51,529 nt of DNA from Protofrankia sp. CiT1 (GTDB lineage: Bacteria; Actinomycetota; Actinomycetes; Frankiales; Frankiaceae), in assembly GCF_917627385.1 (NCBI RefSeq), contig NZ_CAKJTL010000159.1:1-51529 (forward strand). The letters run 5' to 3'. The notes under the pieces were generated by a model. The model made no database searches. It saw nothing but the letters and a program-made list of their open reading frames with translations, and was not told the origin of the DNA. Shown piece after piece: positions 18,792 to 26,947 of this stretch. A program made the translations under genes and the position numbers. The stretch's first letter is position 1. The number at the start of each line of letters is the position of its first letter.

Positions 18792-19943
18792 TCATGCTCC
18801 TTCCCCGGCGTCCGGCGGAGACGGCGCGCCAGCCGACGGCGCTCGGCCCAACGCCGTCAGGCGATACCCACCGCCTCGTTGCTCCACCAAACCCTCCACA
18901 ACCAGAGGGCCCATCAGCGCCTGCACGGTTTCCGGCCGCTCACCCACCCGCTCGGCAAGCACCGCCCCACCCACCGATCCCCGCGCCGGCATGACATCGA
19001 GCAGACGCCGGACCAGCTCGGGAAGGCCGTCACGGACGCCCGCCGGTACCGGCGGGTATCCGGCGAGCTCACCTACCGCGCCGATCTCCTCGCAGACCTC
19101 GGCGGCATCGGTGACCAAGACAGTCTGCTCACGGTACGTCCGTAACAGACGATGACAGCCCACGCTCAGCGCGCTGGTGACCGGTCCTGGAACAGCCATG
19201 ACCACACGCCCCAGCCGCCGGGCGTGTCGGGCCGTGTTCAGGGCACCGCTTCGATGGCCTGCCTCGACCAGAACCGTACCCCTGGCCAACGCGGCGATGA
19301 TCCTGTTACGGGTCAGGAAACGGCCGCGGTAGGGAGGGCTACCCGGTGAGGCCTCGCTCAACAGCAGTCCGTTGTCGCGGATGCGCGTCAGCAGCTCCGT
19401 GTGAGCTCGTGGATAGGCGATGTCGACCCCGCCGGCAAGAACCGCGATCGTCGGCCCGCCTGCCGCCAGCGCACCGCGGTGAGCGGCCGCGTCAATACCA
19501 AAGGCCGCCCCGGAGACCACCGTCCAGCCCCGCTCCGACAGCCCCGAGGCAAGATCGGCGGTCACGGTCGTGCCATAAGGAGTGGCCGCGCGCGCCCCCA
19601 CGACCGCCACCGCCCGCTCACACAGTTGGCCAAGGTCTCCATTTCCGTACACCCACAAGGCAAGCGGTTCGCCCGGTTCGGTGCGGGCATCGGCAGCGCG
19701 CATGTCGCGGAGCACGCTCAGCACGGACGGCCACTCCTCGTCACCTGGGCAGAGCAACCGCCCGCCGAGGTTGTCCAGCAGGCGCAGATCCCGTACCGGG
19801 TCGACAGCGGGATGCCGGAGCCGCAGATCGGCCCAGACCGACGCCGCTCCGCGGCGGGCAACCTCAATGCTGATCTCTGGCTTGTCCGACCCGACCGCGC
19901 GTGCCAGAGCGACCCGCGCCAACCGCTCACCGTCGACAGTCAC
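18792..19943 (-). CDS. dprA: DNA-processing protein DprA/Smf
   Basis: DprA loads RecA on incoming single-stranded DNA during transformation in competent bacteria; in actinobacteria its role is less clear. The 383-residue product has the Rossmann core AVAVVGARAATPYGTTVTAD, SGAAFGIDAAAHRGAL, TIAVLAGGVDIAYPRAH and PPYRGRFLTRNRIIAALA, then GALNTARHARRLGR. A C-terminal winged-helix-like domain follows (ETVQALMGPLVVEGLVEQR). The GTG at 19943 was chosen because it forms a GTGA overlap with the comM stop; the longer frame to 20003 is inside comM. Confidence 0.94.
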   Translation of the reverse strand: MTVDGERLARVALARAVGSDKPEISIEVARRGAASVWADLRLRHPAVDPVRDLRLLDNLGGRLLCPGDEEWPSVLSVLRDMRAADARTEPGEPLALWVYGNGDLGQLCERAVAVVGARAATPYGTTVTADLASGLSERGWTVVSGAAFGIDAAAHRGALAAGGPTIAVLAGGVDIAYPRAHTELLTRIRDNGLLLSEASPGSPPYRGRFLTRNRIIAALARGTVLVEAGHRSGALNTARHARRLGRVVMAVPGPVTSALSVGCHRLLRTYREQTVLVTDAAEVCEEIGAVGELAGYPPVPAGVRDGLPELVRRLLDVMPARGSVGGAVLAERVGERPETVQALMGPLVVEGLVEQRGGGYRLTALGRAPSAGAPSPPDAGEGA

Positions 19944-21478
19944 TGTGACCGCCCTGGCAGGCGCAGGTCCAGAGCCATCCCGAGCTGCGTCGGTCCGGGG
20001 CACGCCACGCCGGCAAGGTCCGCGAGCGTCCAGGCAATCCGCAGGACGCGGTCAAGACCCCGGGCGGTCAGCTGACCCGACTCGAAGACACGGTCTGCCA
20101 GCCGGGTCACGCTGGTCGGCAGCGGCCACAGCCGACGAAGCGCTGGACCGGGGATTTCGGCGCTGGTACGCCACGGTGTCCCAGCCAGCCGGCAGGCAGC
20201 GGCATCACGAGCGCTCTGGACACGTTTGGCCACCACCGCGGAGGTCTCCGCGTAGTTGTAGTCCGCCCGCAGCTCCGCGCGGCTCGGCGCGGCAAGCTCC
20301 ACCTGCAGATCCACCCGATCGAGCAGCGGTCCCGACAACCGGGAGAGATAACGCCTGCGAACCAGGCTCGGGCAGTCACACAGCCTGGCCCCAGCGCCGC
20401 CCGCACGTGCGCAGGGGCACGGGTTCGCCGCCAGCACCAGCAGGAAGCGGGCGGGAAACCGGGCACTGATCCGGGCCCGCGCCAGCTCGATCACCCCGCT
20501 TTCCAGAGGCTGGCGCAATGCATCCAGGGTGAGGCGAGCAAATTCGGGAGCTTCGTCAAGAAACAGGACCCCCCGATGCGCCTGGCTGGCCAGCCCCGGT
20601 CGTAGCACGGTTGAACCGGCGCCGACGAGTGCTCCCGGCGTTGCTGAATGGTGCGGGCTGCGAAAAGGCGGCCGGACCACGAGCGGGCAGTCTGCCGGCA
20701 ACAGCCCTGCGACCGAGTGCACCGCGGTGACCTCAAGAGCGGCTTCGGTGTCAAGCGCGGGCAACAGCCCCGGCAGGCGCTCCGCCAGCATGGTCTTGCC
20801 ACTGCCCGGCGGCCCTTGCATGAACAGATGATGGCCGCCAGCCGCCGCTACTTCGACCGCCAGGCGACCGCGGGACTGGCCCGCCACATCGGCAAGATCG
20901 CCGACATCCTCGACGCTGGCCTGCGATGAATTCATCGTGATCATCGACGGTGGACCCGGCGTGAACTCACCGCGCAGGAGGCGCACCAGGCAGTCGAGGT
21001 CCTTCACCGGTTCAACGACGGCCCCAGGGACCAAGGCAGCCTCCGCGCCGTTCGCCTCGGGGACGACCACGCGTTCGAGACCTGCGCCGAGCGCGGCCAA
21101 CACCGCAGGCAGCACCCCACGGACGGGCCGCAGCCGTCCGTCCAGCGCCAGTTCTCCGAGCAGCACCCGGCCGTGCAGGGATGTCGGGGGGATTGTGGCC
21201 GCCGCGCCGAGAACCGCGGCGGCCATCGCCACGTCGAACCCGCTCCCGGACTTCGGGAGAGTCGCCGGAAACAGCCCAACCGTGATCCGCTGGCTGGGCC
21301 AGGCCTGGCCCGAGTTGACGATCGCGGCACGGATCCGTTCCCTGGCCTCGTGCAGCGCCGCGTCCGGCAGCCCGACAAGAGTGAAGGCCGGCAGCCCGTT
21401 CGCAAGATCCGCTTCGACCTCGACGAGACGGCCGTGCACCCCCACGATGGCGACGCTGAACGCCCGTGCGAGCGCCAT
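19940..21478 (-). CDS. comM: YifB/ComM-family Mg-chelatase-like AAA+ ATPase
   Basis: A 512-residue member of the YifB/ComM family. The N-terminal Lon-substrate-like domain begins MALARAFSVAIVGVHG and includes LVGLPDAALHEARERIRAAI. The AAA+ core has Walker A FMQGPPGSGKTMLAERLPG and Walker B GVLFLDEAPEFARL. A Cys-rich insert NPCPCARAGG...CDCPS is typical. ComM is a helicase that extends branch migration during natural transformation in Vibrio. It overlaps yraN by one base upstream and dprA by four downstream, making a yraN-comM-dprA unit of DNA-uptake-type genes. Confidence 0.93.
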   Translation of the reverse strand: MALARAFSVAIVGVHGRLVEVEADLANGLPAFTLVGLPDAALHEARERIRAAIVNSGQAWPSQRITVGLFPATLPKSGSGFDVAMAAAVLGAAATIPPTSLHGRVLLGELALDGRLRPVRGVLPAVLAALGAGLERVVVPEANGAEAALVPGAVVEPVKDLDCLVRLLRGEFTPGPPSMITMNSSQASVEDVGDLADVAGQSRGRLAVEVAAAGGHHLFMQGPPGSGKTMLAERLPGLLPALDTEAALEVTAVHSVAGLLPADCPLVVRPPFRSPHHSATPGALVGAGSTVLRPGLASQAHRGVLFLDEAPEFARLTLDALRQPLESGVIELARARISARFPARFLLVLAANPCPCARAGGAGARLCDCPSLVRRRYLSRLSGPLLDRVDLQVELAAPSRAELRADYNYAETSAVVAKRVQSARDAAACRLAGTPWRTSAEIPGPALRRLWPLPTSVTRLADRVFESGQLTARGLDRVLRIAWTLADLAGVACPGPTQLGMALDLRLPGRSQ

Positions 21479-21834
21479 CAGAACGCCCCTCGCAGGTGTT
21501 CCACCCGAATCGGGCTGTCCCGGCGGCGGTACACCTCGACCACGTCGAAGCGCAGGACCGCCAGCTCATGTTCATGATCATGAAGCCACTGCGCGGCCAC
21601 CCGGCGGATACGAGCGGCCTTGCCCGCAACCACAGCCTGCGCAGGTGTCCCGTACCGGTCGCTGGAACGGGTCTTGACCTCGCAGAACACCAGACACAAA
21701 CCGTCCCGGGCGACGATATCGATCTCGCCGGCCGCGCAACGCCAGTTGCGGTCGAGAATTTCCATTCCGCCTTGCAGCAGATACCGGACCGCGGTGTCCT
21801 CACCGAACCGCCCGAGCGCATCCTTGACCCGCAT
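21478..21834 (-). CDS. UPF0102 family protein, predicted nuclease (YraN)
   Basis: A small 118-residue protein with a PD-(D/E)XK-like core: RFGEDTAVRYLL, GEIDIVARDG and LVFCEVKTRSS. These are the UPF0102/YraN motifs, thought to be Holliday-junction-resolvase-like though the function is not proven. The ATG at 21834 has an excellent GGAGGGGAG site; the longer frame to 21981 reads through DnaA-box-like sequence and is not supported. Its stop overlaps the comM start by one base. Confidence 0.9.
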   Translation of the reverse strand: MRVKDALGRFGEDTAVRYLLQGGMEILDRNWRCAAGEIDIVARDGLCLVFCEVKTRSSDRYGTPAQAVVAGKAARIRRVAAQWLHDHEHELAVLRFDVVEVYRRRDSPIRVEHLRGAF

Positions 21835-22280
21835 CGCCCGCTCCCCTCCACAGGCGACGGACGCGCCCGTGGAGATCAGAGTGATCGGTGGGTCGAGCAT
21901 TGGCGAACAATGATGATGTTCTGTGGACAACCTGAAGTTATCCACACACCCGGCAACGCAGGCACCCGGCAAGGCACACAATGCAGGCTGGATGCAGGCT
22001 GGGGCGGCGCGGCAGGCCTCACAACAGGCTCTCAGCGAGGTGGGCCGCTGGTTTGGTCAGGACCGCTGGCTGGGCGGAGCCAACGAGGCTCCCGTTGAGA
22101 CTTTCGCCGTCCGATGGCGCGTATGGGCCGACGACGACGACGAGGCGAGGCGCCGGCAGACCCTGGACGAACTTCCGGCGGCGACCGCTTAGCGGTCGGC
22201 GCACGCTGACCATCGCCACAGTTCTCAGAGCGACCGGAGACCGACGATAAAGATCGCCGATATTTGATAACGATCAAGAA
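21835..22280. other. Intergenic region upstream of yraN; possible small plus-strand frame
   Basis: This 446-base gap separates yraN from the DUF2469 gene. It holds the paired DnaA-like boxes at 21922-21946. A plus-strand frame from a GTG at 21923 to 22192 (89 codons; or from an internal ATG, 66) ends WADDDDEARRRQTLDELPAA. It has moderate third-position GC but no good ribosome-binding site and resembles no family I know, so I do not call it a gene. The rest shows nothing clear. Confidence 0.4.
21922..21946. promoter_or_regulatory. Inverted pair of DnaA-box-like 9-mers upstream of yraN-comM-dprA
   Basis: TGTGGACAA (21922-21930) is the reverse complement of TTGTCCACA, the high-GC actinobacterial DnaA box. 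After 7 bases comes TTATCCACA (21938-21946), the classical strong box. The two face each other about 90-110 bases upstream of the yraN start. DnaA can act as a transcription factor at such pairs. Two matches alone do not make an origin. Confidence 0.55.
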
Positions 22281-22574
22281 TCAGAGCTCCGCCTTGGTCA
22301 GCTCCTCAACGTTGATGTCCTTGAACGTCACCACACGCACGTTCTTCACGAACCGTGCCGGCCGGAACATATCCCATACCCACGCATCACGCAGAGTGAG
22401 CTCAAAAAAGACCTCACCCGCGCTGTTACGGACGTCGATCTGATAGTCGTTTGCAAGATAGAAACGACGGTCCGTCTCGATGACGTAGGAAAACAAACCG
22501 ACGACGTCACGATATTCGCGATAGAGCTGGAGCTCCATCTCGGTCTCGTACTTCTCGAGATCTTCGGCGCTCAT
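22281..22574 (-). CDS. DUF2469 family protein
   Basis: A 97-residue acidic protein, MSAEDLEKYETEMELQLYRE then YRDVVGLFSYVIETDRRFYL and FELTLRDAWVWDMFRPARFV. This is the conserved actinobacterial DUF2469 family, always found next to rnhB (Rv2901c in M. tuberculosis). The function is unknown. Its start overlaps the rnhB stop by four bases (ATGA), so it is probably co-translated with RNase HII. Confidence 0.92.
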   Translation of the reverse strand: MSAEDLEKYETEMELQLYREYRDVVGLFSYVIETDRRFYLANDYQIDVRNSAGEVFFELTLRDAWVWDMFRPARFVKNVRVVTFKDINVEELTKAEL

Positions 22575-23386
22575 GCGCTCTCCATCGCGCTGCGTAGCCC
22601 GGTTCGTGTCACGACATCCTCCAGCCGCGACAGTCGTTCGCGTTGAGCTTCTGCCACATTGACATACGACATCCGATGCTGATCACACGGGCCGTAAGCG
22701 GCCAGTGCCGCGGCGTGCCCTGCCGTGACATACCCCTTGTGCTGCGCAAAATCATACTCGGGGTACGCAGAGTGCAGATCATTCATGATCCGATCTCTGG
22801 TCACCTTGGCAACGACGGACGCGGCGGCCACACAGGCCACCACTTGATCCCCCTTGAGCACGGCTGTGGACTCGACTCCCAAACCCGCCACCGCAAAGCC
22901 ATCGGTCAGCACGTACCCGGGACGCCACGGCAGCCGAGCCACCGCGCGGCGCATTCCAGTGATGTTCGCCACATGCACACCCCGCAGGTCGATCTCGGAT
23001 GCATCGATCACAACGGTCGTCCACGCTTGGGCGACACCAAGGATGTCGTCGAATACCTGCTCGCGCAGACGGGCGGACAACCGTTTGGAGTCGGCCAAGG
23101 TGCCGATGCTTCGCGATCCGCCCTTGGGGAGAAGGACGGCCGCGACGACAAGAGGACCAGCGCACGCGCCCCGCCCGGCCTCGTCGACCCCGGCAACGGG
23201 CGCGAGCCCCCGGCGCCAGAGCGCACGCTCGTACCCCCACAGCCCGGCATCACGCCGGATCGTCGCCCTGGCCGGAGCGAACAGCAGTGGGCGGCTGGGT
23301 TGGACGCTGACGCCGTCGCCGCCGCGCGGGTCGGTCCGACCGCCGCTCGGGGCGATCGCCGTGCCGGGCTGATCCACCGTCGCCAC
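22571..23386 (-). CDS. rnhB: Ribonuclease HII
   Basis: RNase HII nicks RNA in RNA-DNA hybrids and removes misincorporated ribonucleotides. The catalytic domain begins VAGVDEAGRGACAGPLVVAA (DEAGRG motif), followed by LADSKRLSARLREQVF, YVLTDGFAV (third acidic residue) and VVACVAAASVVAKVTRDRIM. The GTG at 23386 was chosen because GGAAGGAG lies just upstream. That gives 271 residues and a 137-base overlap with the end of lepB. There is no ATG or GTG between the lepB stop and the catalytic domain, so some overlap is unavoidable. Confidence 0.93.
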   Translation of the reverse strand: MATVDQPGTAIAPSGGRTDPRGGDGVSVQPSRPLLFAPARATIRRDAGLWGYERALWRRGLAPVAGVDEAGRGACAGPLVVAAVLLPKGGSRSIGTLADSKRLSARLREQVFDDILGVAQAWTTVVIDASEIDLRGVHVANITGMRRAVARLPWRPGYVLTDGFAVAGLGVESTAVLKGDQVVACVAAASVVAKVTRDRIMNDLHSAYPEYDFAQHKGYVTAGHAAALAAYGPCDQHRMSYVNVAEAQRERLSRLEDVVTRTGLRSAMESA

Positions 23387-24317
23387 CCGGGCTGCTCCTT
23401 CCGAGCGGTGATCGCCGATGCGATACGGCGACCCCGCCCACCGCCACCACGCCAGCCGCGGCCAGGCCGGCAACCGGGAGGCTGGCCGCCGGCAGACCGG
23501 TAGCGGTGGCAAAGATGTTCGGCGGAGACAAAATCGCCATCCGCCCCAGCGGCCAGACCCGCACAAAGGCACGACCGACAACCTTGCTTTCCGGGATGGT
23601 TCCGTTCACCCGTGAATCCGAGGACTCACTGCGATGGTCGCCCATGACCCACAGCTCGCCGGCAGGCACCTTCACCGGGGCGAACTCGCGCCCGGAGCCA
23701 GCCGGGCTGTTCTCATAGACGTACGGCTCATCGAGGGGCTTGTCGTTAACCGTCACCCGGCCCTGGGAATCGCAGCAGGCCACCGTGTCACCAGCCACGC
23801 CGATGACCCTTTTGATGAAGTCCTTGTCGCTGGGGGCACCGAGGCCGAACACACCCTGAACCGCACGCACTGCACGGGAGACAACGTTGCTCGGCGGGTC
23901 GATCAGGGTCTCCGCCCGCTCGAAGCCGGTGCCGTCGCCGTTGAACACGACAATCTCACCGCGGTGGACGTCCCTGAAGCGGTAGACGAGCTTGTTGACC
24001 AGAACCCGGTCGTTGACCAGCAGGGTCCGTTCCATCGAGACGGTCGGTATCCAGAACGCCTGCACGAGAAATGCCTTGATGACCAGTGCGAGCAGGAAGG
24101 CGACCAGTATGAGGACAGGCAGCTCACGGGCGAACGAGCCCCTCCCCCCGCGGCTGCGGCCCAATGCCCGGCGCGCGCGCCGGGTGGGTTCCTCGGCGAT
24201 CGGATCCATCGCGACCGCCTGGGGTTCGCCAAGGGCGCCCCCGGTGACGGGAGCATCCCCGGCGACCGCGGGCTCGGCGCCCGCCACCGGGCCGGACGCG
24301 TCAGCCGGTGAGATCAT
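23250..24317 (-). CDS. lepB: Signal peptidase I
   Basis: A 355-residue type I signal peptidase, which removes signal peptides from exported proteins. After an acidic N-terminal tail comes a membrane anchor (LPVLILVAFLLALVIKAFLV). Ser is in FWIPTVSMERTLL, box C is RVLVNKLVYRF, the Lys base is in KDFIKRVIGVAGDTV and box E is VMGDHRSESSDSR. A second hydrophobic segment (LPVAGLAAAGVVAVGGVAVS) lies near the C-terminus, then an Arg-rich tail overlapping rnhB. The ATG at 24317 has GGGGAAG upstream. The frame stays open to 24635, but that extension translates the MITE-like element. Confidence 0.93.
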   Translation of the reverse strand: MISPADASGPVAGAEPAVAGDAPVTGGALGEPQAVAMDPIAEEPTRRARRALGRSRGGRGSFARELPVLILVAFLLALVIKAFLVQAFWIPTVSMERTLLVNDRVLVNKLVYRFRDVHRGEIVVFNGDGTGFERAETLIDPPSNVVSRAVRAVQGVFGLGAPSDKDFIKRVIGVAGDTVACCDSQGRVTVNDKPLDEPYVYENSPAGSGREFAPVKVPAGELWVMGDHRSESSDSRVNGTIPESKVVGRAFVRVWPLGRMAILSPPNIFATATGLPAASLPVAGLAAAGVVAVGGVAVSHRRSPLGRSSPGGDGGSARHGDRPERRSDRPARRRRRQRPTQPPTAVRSGQGDDPA

Positions 24318-24452
24318 GGTGTCTTCCCCAGCATTATTGCCCGCGACGGATCCCGCAAGGTCTCGCGCGCCGGGGCTGGCATCGCCGCTCCGCTTCACGG
24401 TCTGCCCATTCGCCATCTGCCCACAGCCATCATCAGGCGGCCTCTGGCCACT
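24318..24452. other. lepB leader between the start codon and MITE-like copy C
   Basis: No gene is visible in these 135 bases. They carry the lepB ribosome-binding site and, with the element at 24453-24653 and the next 221 bases, form a 557-base gap between rplS and lepB. The stretch 24654-24874 also shows nothing I can name. Confidence 0.4.
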
Positions 24453-24653
24453 GGGCGCGTCTGACGGATGCTCGATCGCCTCGCCCCCCACCCGAACGCT
24501 TCGCGTCTGTGCGGGCCCCTGCTCTCGATGCCAGAAAGCGTCCTGCCGTGTTGTCGTCGGTCCGGATAGCACACCGCTATCCGGACCTTCTCCGCCTTGC
24601 GGGCCACTTTCTGGATCATCGCCCACATCGACCACCGTCCATCAGACACGCCC
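24453..24653 (-). mobile_element. MITE-like element, family 1 copy C (201 bp)
   Basis: Terminal inverted repeats are GGGCGCGTCTGACGGA (24453-24468) and TCCATCAGACACGCCC (24638-24653), matching at 14 of 16 positions. Read on the minus strand it has GATGATCCAG, CGCAAGGCGGAGAAGG, a perfect 10-bp hairpin (arms 24560-24569 and 24577-24586, loop CGGTGTG), CGACGACAAC and GACGCGAAGCGTTCGGG. It lies upstream of lepB in the sense direction. It keeps reading frames open, which is why lepB appears longer than it is. No transposase is encoded. Confidence 0.82.
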
Positions 24654-24874
24654 TCGCCGGAACAGCACTGTCCCAGCGAGCCGGAAGACCCTGCTCGGCT
24701 CCACTCACCACGCCACCTCATGGGTTGGCCGGCCTCGGCCGAATTTGATGACCGTCACCGTGGTATCCGACAGGGGAGGGAAAGTGACCACCCTACGCGG
24801 GCCTGCTCCGGCAATAGCACGGTAACGCAGACATGGTGACGCATGGTCAACCTTCGCGCCAACCCACGCACACC

Positions 24875-25231
24875 TCAGCGTCCAGCCGGCCGACGCTTTT
24901 CCTTGATCTTCGCAGCCTTGCCACGCAGCTCACGGAGGTAGTACAGCTTCGCCCGTCGCACGTCTCCACTGGTCACGACTTCAATCTTGGACACGACCGG
25001 GCTGTGGACCGGGAAGGTCCGCTCAACCCCGACGCCAAAGCTGACCTTGCGGACCGTGAAGGTCTCGCGAACACCACCGCCCTGGCGACGAATCACAACG
25101 CCCTGGAAAACCTGGATGCGCTGGCGATTGCCTTCGACGACACGAACGTGGACCTTCAGGGTGTCGCCCGGCCAGAACTGCGGGACGTCGGTCCTCAGCG
25201 ACGCGGCGTCGAGGCTGTCCAGGGTTTGCAT
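24875..25231 (-). CDS. rplS: 50S ribosomal protein L19
   Basis: L19 sits at the subunit interface. The product has 118 residues: [53 protein letters not shown] and [19 protein letters not shown], all family signatures. The ATG at 25231 is preceded by GAGAAAGCG. It is the last gene of the rpsP-khpA-rimM-trmD-rplS operon, with a 138-base gap after trmD in which I see nothing distinct. Confidence 0.96.
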   Translation of the reverse strand: MQTLDSLDAASLRTDVPQFWPGDTLKVHVRVVEGNRQRIQVFQGVVIRRQGGGVRETFTVRKVSFGVGVERTFPVHSPVVSKIEVVTSGDVRRAKLYYLRELRGKAAKIKEKRRPAGR

Positions 25232-25369
25232 GGCGGTCGCTTTCTCGCGGGGATGACAGGGATGAACCAGCTGCGGGCCAACCGCCACAAATGATCCACT
25301 GTCGTGGACCATGCTGCCACCCACCCAGGGGAGTTCCCGTCGGGACGACTGACGGCCGGACACCGCATC

Positions 25370-26155
25370 CTACTGTGCCATACGACCGGCCGGGTCGGTG
25401 CTGGCCGGGTCGGTGGCAGGATTCGCGTGGCGCCCACTATCGCGCGGGCCACCGTCTCGGCCCAGGTCGATGCCGGTCAGCAGATCTGGCCGGCGGTGCG
25501 TGGTCCGGCGCACCGCCGCCTCCCGGCGCCACCGGCTGATGGCCGCATGGTCACCGGAGCGCAGCACCGCGGGCACCTCGCGATCGCGCCACACGGGTGG
25601 CCGGGTATACACCGGCGGTTCCAGCAGGCCGTTCGCGAAGGAGTCGTCCGCGACGGACTCGGCGTTACCAACCACACCGGGCAGCAGGCGGGTGACCGCC
25701 TCCAGCATCACCAGCGTGGCGACCTCGCCCCCGGCCAGCACATAGTCGCCGATCGAGATCTCATCGTCGGCCCACTCGTCGATGACCCGTGCGTCAATGC
25801 CCTCATACCGGCCGCAGCAGAACACCAGCCACGGTTCACCGGCCAGCCCGTCGGCATAGGCCTGGGTAAACGGCCGGCCCACCGGGGTCGGGACGATGAT
25901 TCGCGGTGGCCGGCCACCGGCCGCGCCCGATCCGCTCACCTCGGTCAGTGCCGCCCACCACGGCTCCGGACGCATCACCATGCCCGGCCCCCCACCGTAG
26001 GGGGCGTCGTCCACGGTCCGATGCGCATCGCTCGTCCACTGCCGGAGATCATGCAGGTGAACGTCAAGGATGCCCCGGTTACGCGCCCTGCCTACCAGCG
26101 ACAGTTCCAGCGGGCTGAGATACTCAGGAAAGATCGTGATAATGTCGACACGCAC
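25370..26155 (-). CDS. trmD: tRNA (guanine-N1)-methyltransferase
   Basis: TrmD methylates G37 of tRNAs reading CNN codons and prevents frameshifting. The 261-residue product starts MRVDIITIFPEYLSPLELSL. It has the SPOUT knot motifs VFCCGRYEGIDARVIDEW and ISIGDYVLAGGEVATLVMLE, plus DDAPYGGGPGMVMRPEPWW. The C-terminal 40 residues are a Gly/Asp/Arg-rich tail longer than in E. coli. It starts two bases after the rimM stop, so the two are co-translated. Confidence 0.96.
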   Translation of the reverse strand: MRVDIITIFPEYLSPLELSLVGRARNRGILDVHLHDLRQWTSDAHRTVDDAPYGGGPGMVMRPEPWWAALTEVSGSGAAGGRPPRIIVPTPVGRPFTQAYADGLAGEPWLVFCCGRYEGIDARVIDEWADDEISIGDYVLAGGEVATLVMLEAVTRLLPGVVGNAESVADDSFANGLLEPPVYTRPPVWRDREVPAVLRSGDHAAISRWRREAAVRRTTHRRPDLLTGIDLGRDGGPRDSGRHANPATDPASTDPAGRMAQ

Positions 26156-26157
26156 GG

Positions 26158-26703
26158 CTACTCCAGATCGAACAAGCCCGGCGGCGGGTCGACCACGAGA
26201 CGACCGTCGAGCACATCGACCCTGGGGACGATCTCACGCACGAACGGGATCAGCACTTCGCGCCCGTCGGCTCGGTCGACCGCGAGCAGCTCCCCGGCCG
26301 GCGTGTGGACCACGTCGACAACCACACCGACATCCATGCCGGCTACGGTGGACACCCGCAGCCCGACCAGGTCACGGTCCCACCAGAAGTCGTCCGGATC
26401 ATCATCGCCGTCCGCGGCGGCACCCACGGCGCTGGGCGCGATGGTGAGGATCTGTCCCCGCAGGGCTTCGGCTGCGCTACGGTCACCGACCCCCCTGAAG
26501 CGCAGGAGCAGGCGGCCGGCATGCCAACGGGCCCCGGCAACCACCAGCGGAGCGGCGGCCGGCGTGTGGCCGGGAAAGCTCGACCCCGGCGCGAAGCGCC
26601 GGTCCGGAAGGTCCGTTCGAACATCGATCGTCACCTCCCCGCGCACACCGTGGGGACGGCCGATTCGACCGACCACGACCGGTTCATCCGCCGGGCGGTC
26701 CAC
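26158..26703 (-). CDS. rimM: 16S rRNA processing protein RimM
   Basis: RimM helps 30S maturation and binds S19. The 181-residue product has PVVVGRIGRPHGVRGEVTID at its N-terminus, then a PRC-barrel domain with DFWWDRDLVGLRVSTVAG and VLIPFVREIVPRVDVLDGRL. The GTG at 26703 lies 10 bases after the khpA stop; the frame to 26757 lies inside khpA. A Gly/Asp linker (AAADGDDDPDD) separates the two domains. Confidence 0.94.
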   Translation of the reverse strand: MDRPADEPVVVGRIGRPHGVRGEVTIDVRTDLPDRRFAPGSSFPGHTPAAAPLVVAGARWHAGRLLLRFRGVGDRSAAEALRGQILTIAPSAVGAAADGDDDPDDFWWDRDLVGLRVSTVAGMDVGVVVDVVHTPAGELLAVDRADGREVLIPFVREIVPRVDVLDGRLVVDPPPGLFDLE

Positions 26704-26713
26704 AACCTGCCGG

Positions 26714-26947
26714 CTACCGGTCGACGTCGACGACGTCGACACGCAGACCCCGGCCACCCACCCCGGCCATGACTGTCCGGAGCGCGCGCGCGGTCCGCCC
26801 GCCGCGCCCGATCACCTTGCCGAGATCGTCGGGATGCACGCGGACCTCCAAGGTCCGGCCTCGCCGACCCGACTGCATATCGACGCGTACATCGTCCGGG
26901 TGGTCGACGATGCCCCGAACAAGATGCTCGAGCGCGGCCTCCAGCAC
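26714..26947 (-). CDS. khpA: KH-domain RNA-binding protein KhpA
   Basis: A 77-residue single KH domain with the GxxG RNA-binding loop in LGKVIGRGGRTARALRTVM. KhpA-type proteins bind RNA and, in Gram-positives, work with KhpB in cell-elongation control. The GTG start immediately follows the rpsP stop codon, and rimM starts 10 bases after its own stop. This rpsP-khpA-rimM-trmD order is widespread in actinobacteria and firmicutes. Confidence 0.93.
   Translation of the reverse strand: MLEAALEHLVRGIVDHPDDVRVDMQSGRRGRTLEVRVHPDDLGKVIGRGGRTARALRTVMAGVGGRGLRVDVVDVDR

Noticed and set aside
21923-22192. 89-codon plus-strand frame upstream of yraN
   Set aside because: No ribosome-binding site or known family; it begins inside a DnaA-box-like site.
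24318-24635. N-terminal extension of lepB
   Set aside because: The extension translates the MITE-like element; a good ribosome-binding site precedes the ATG at 24317.
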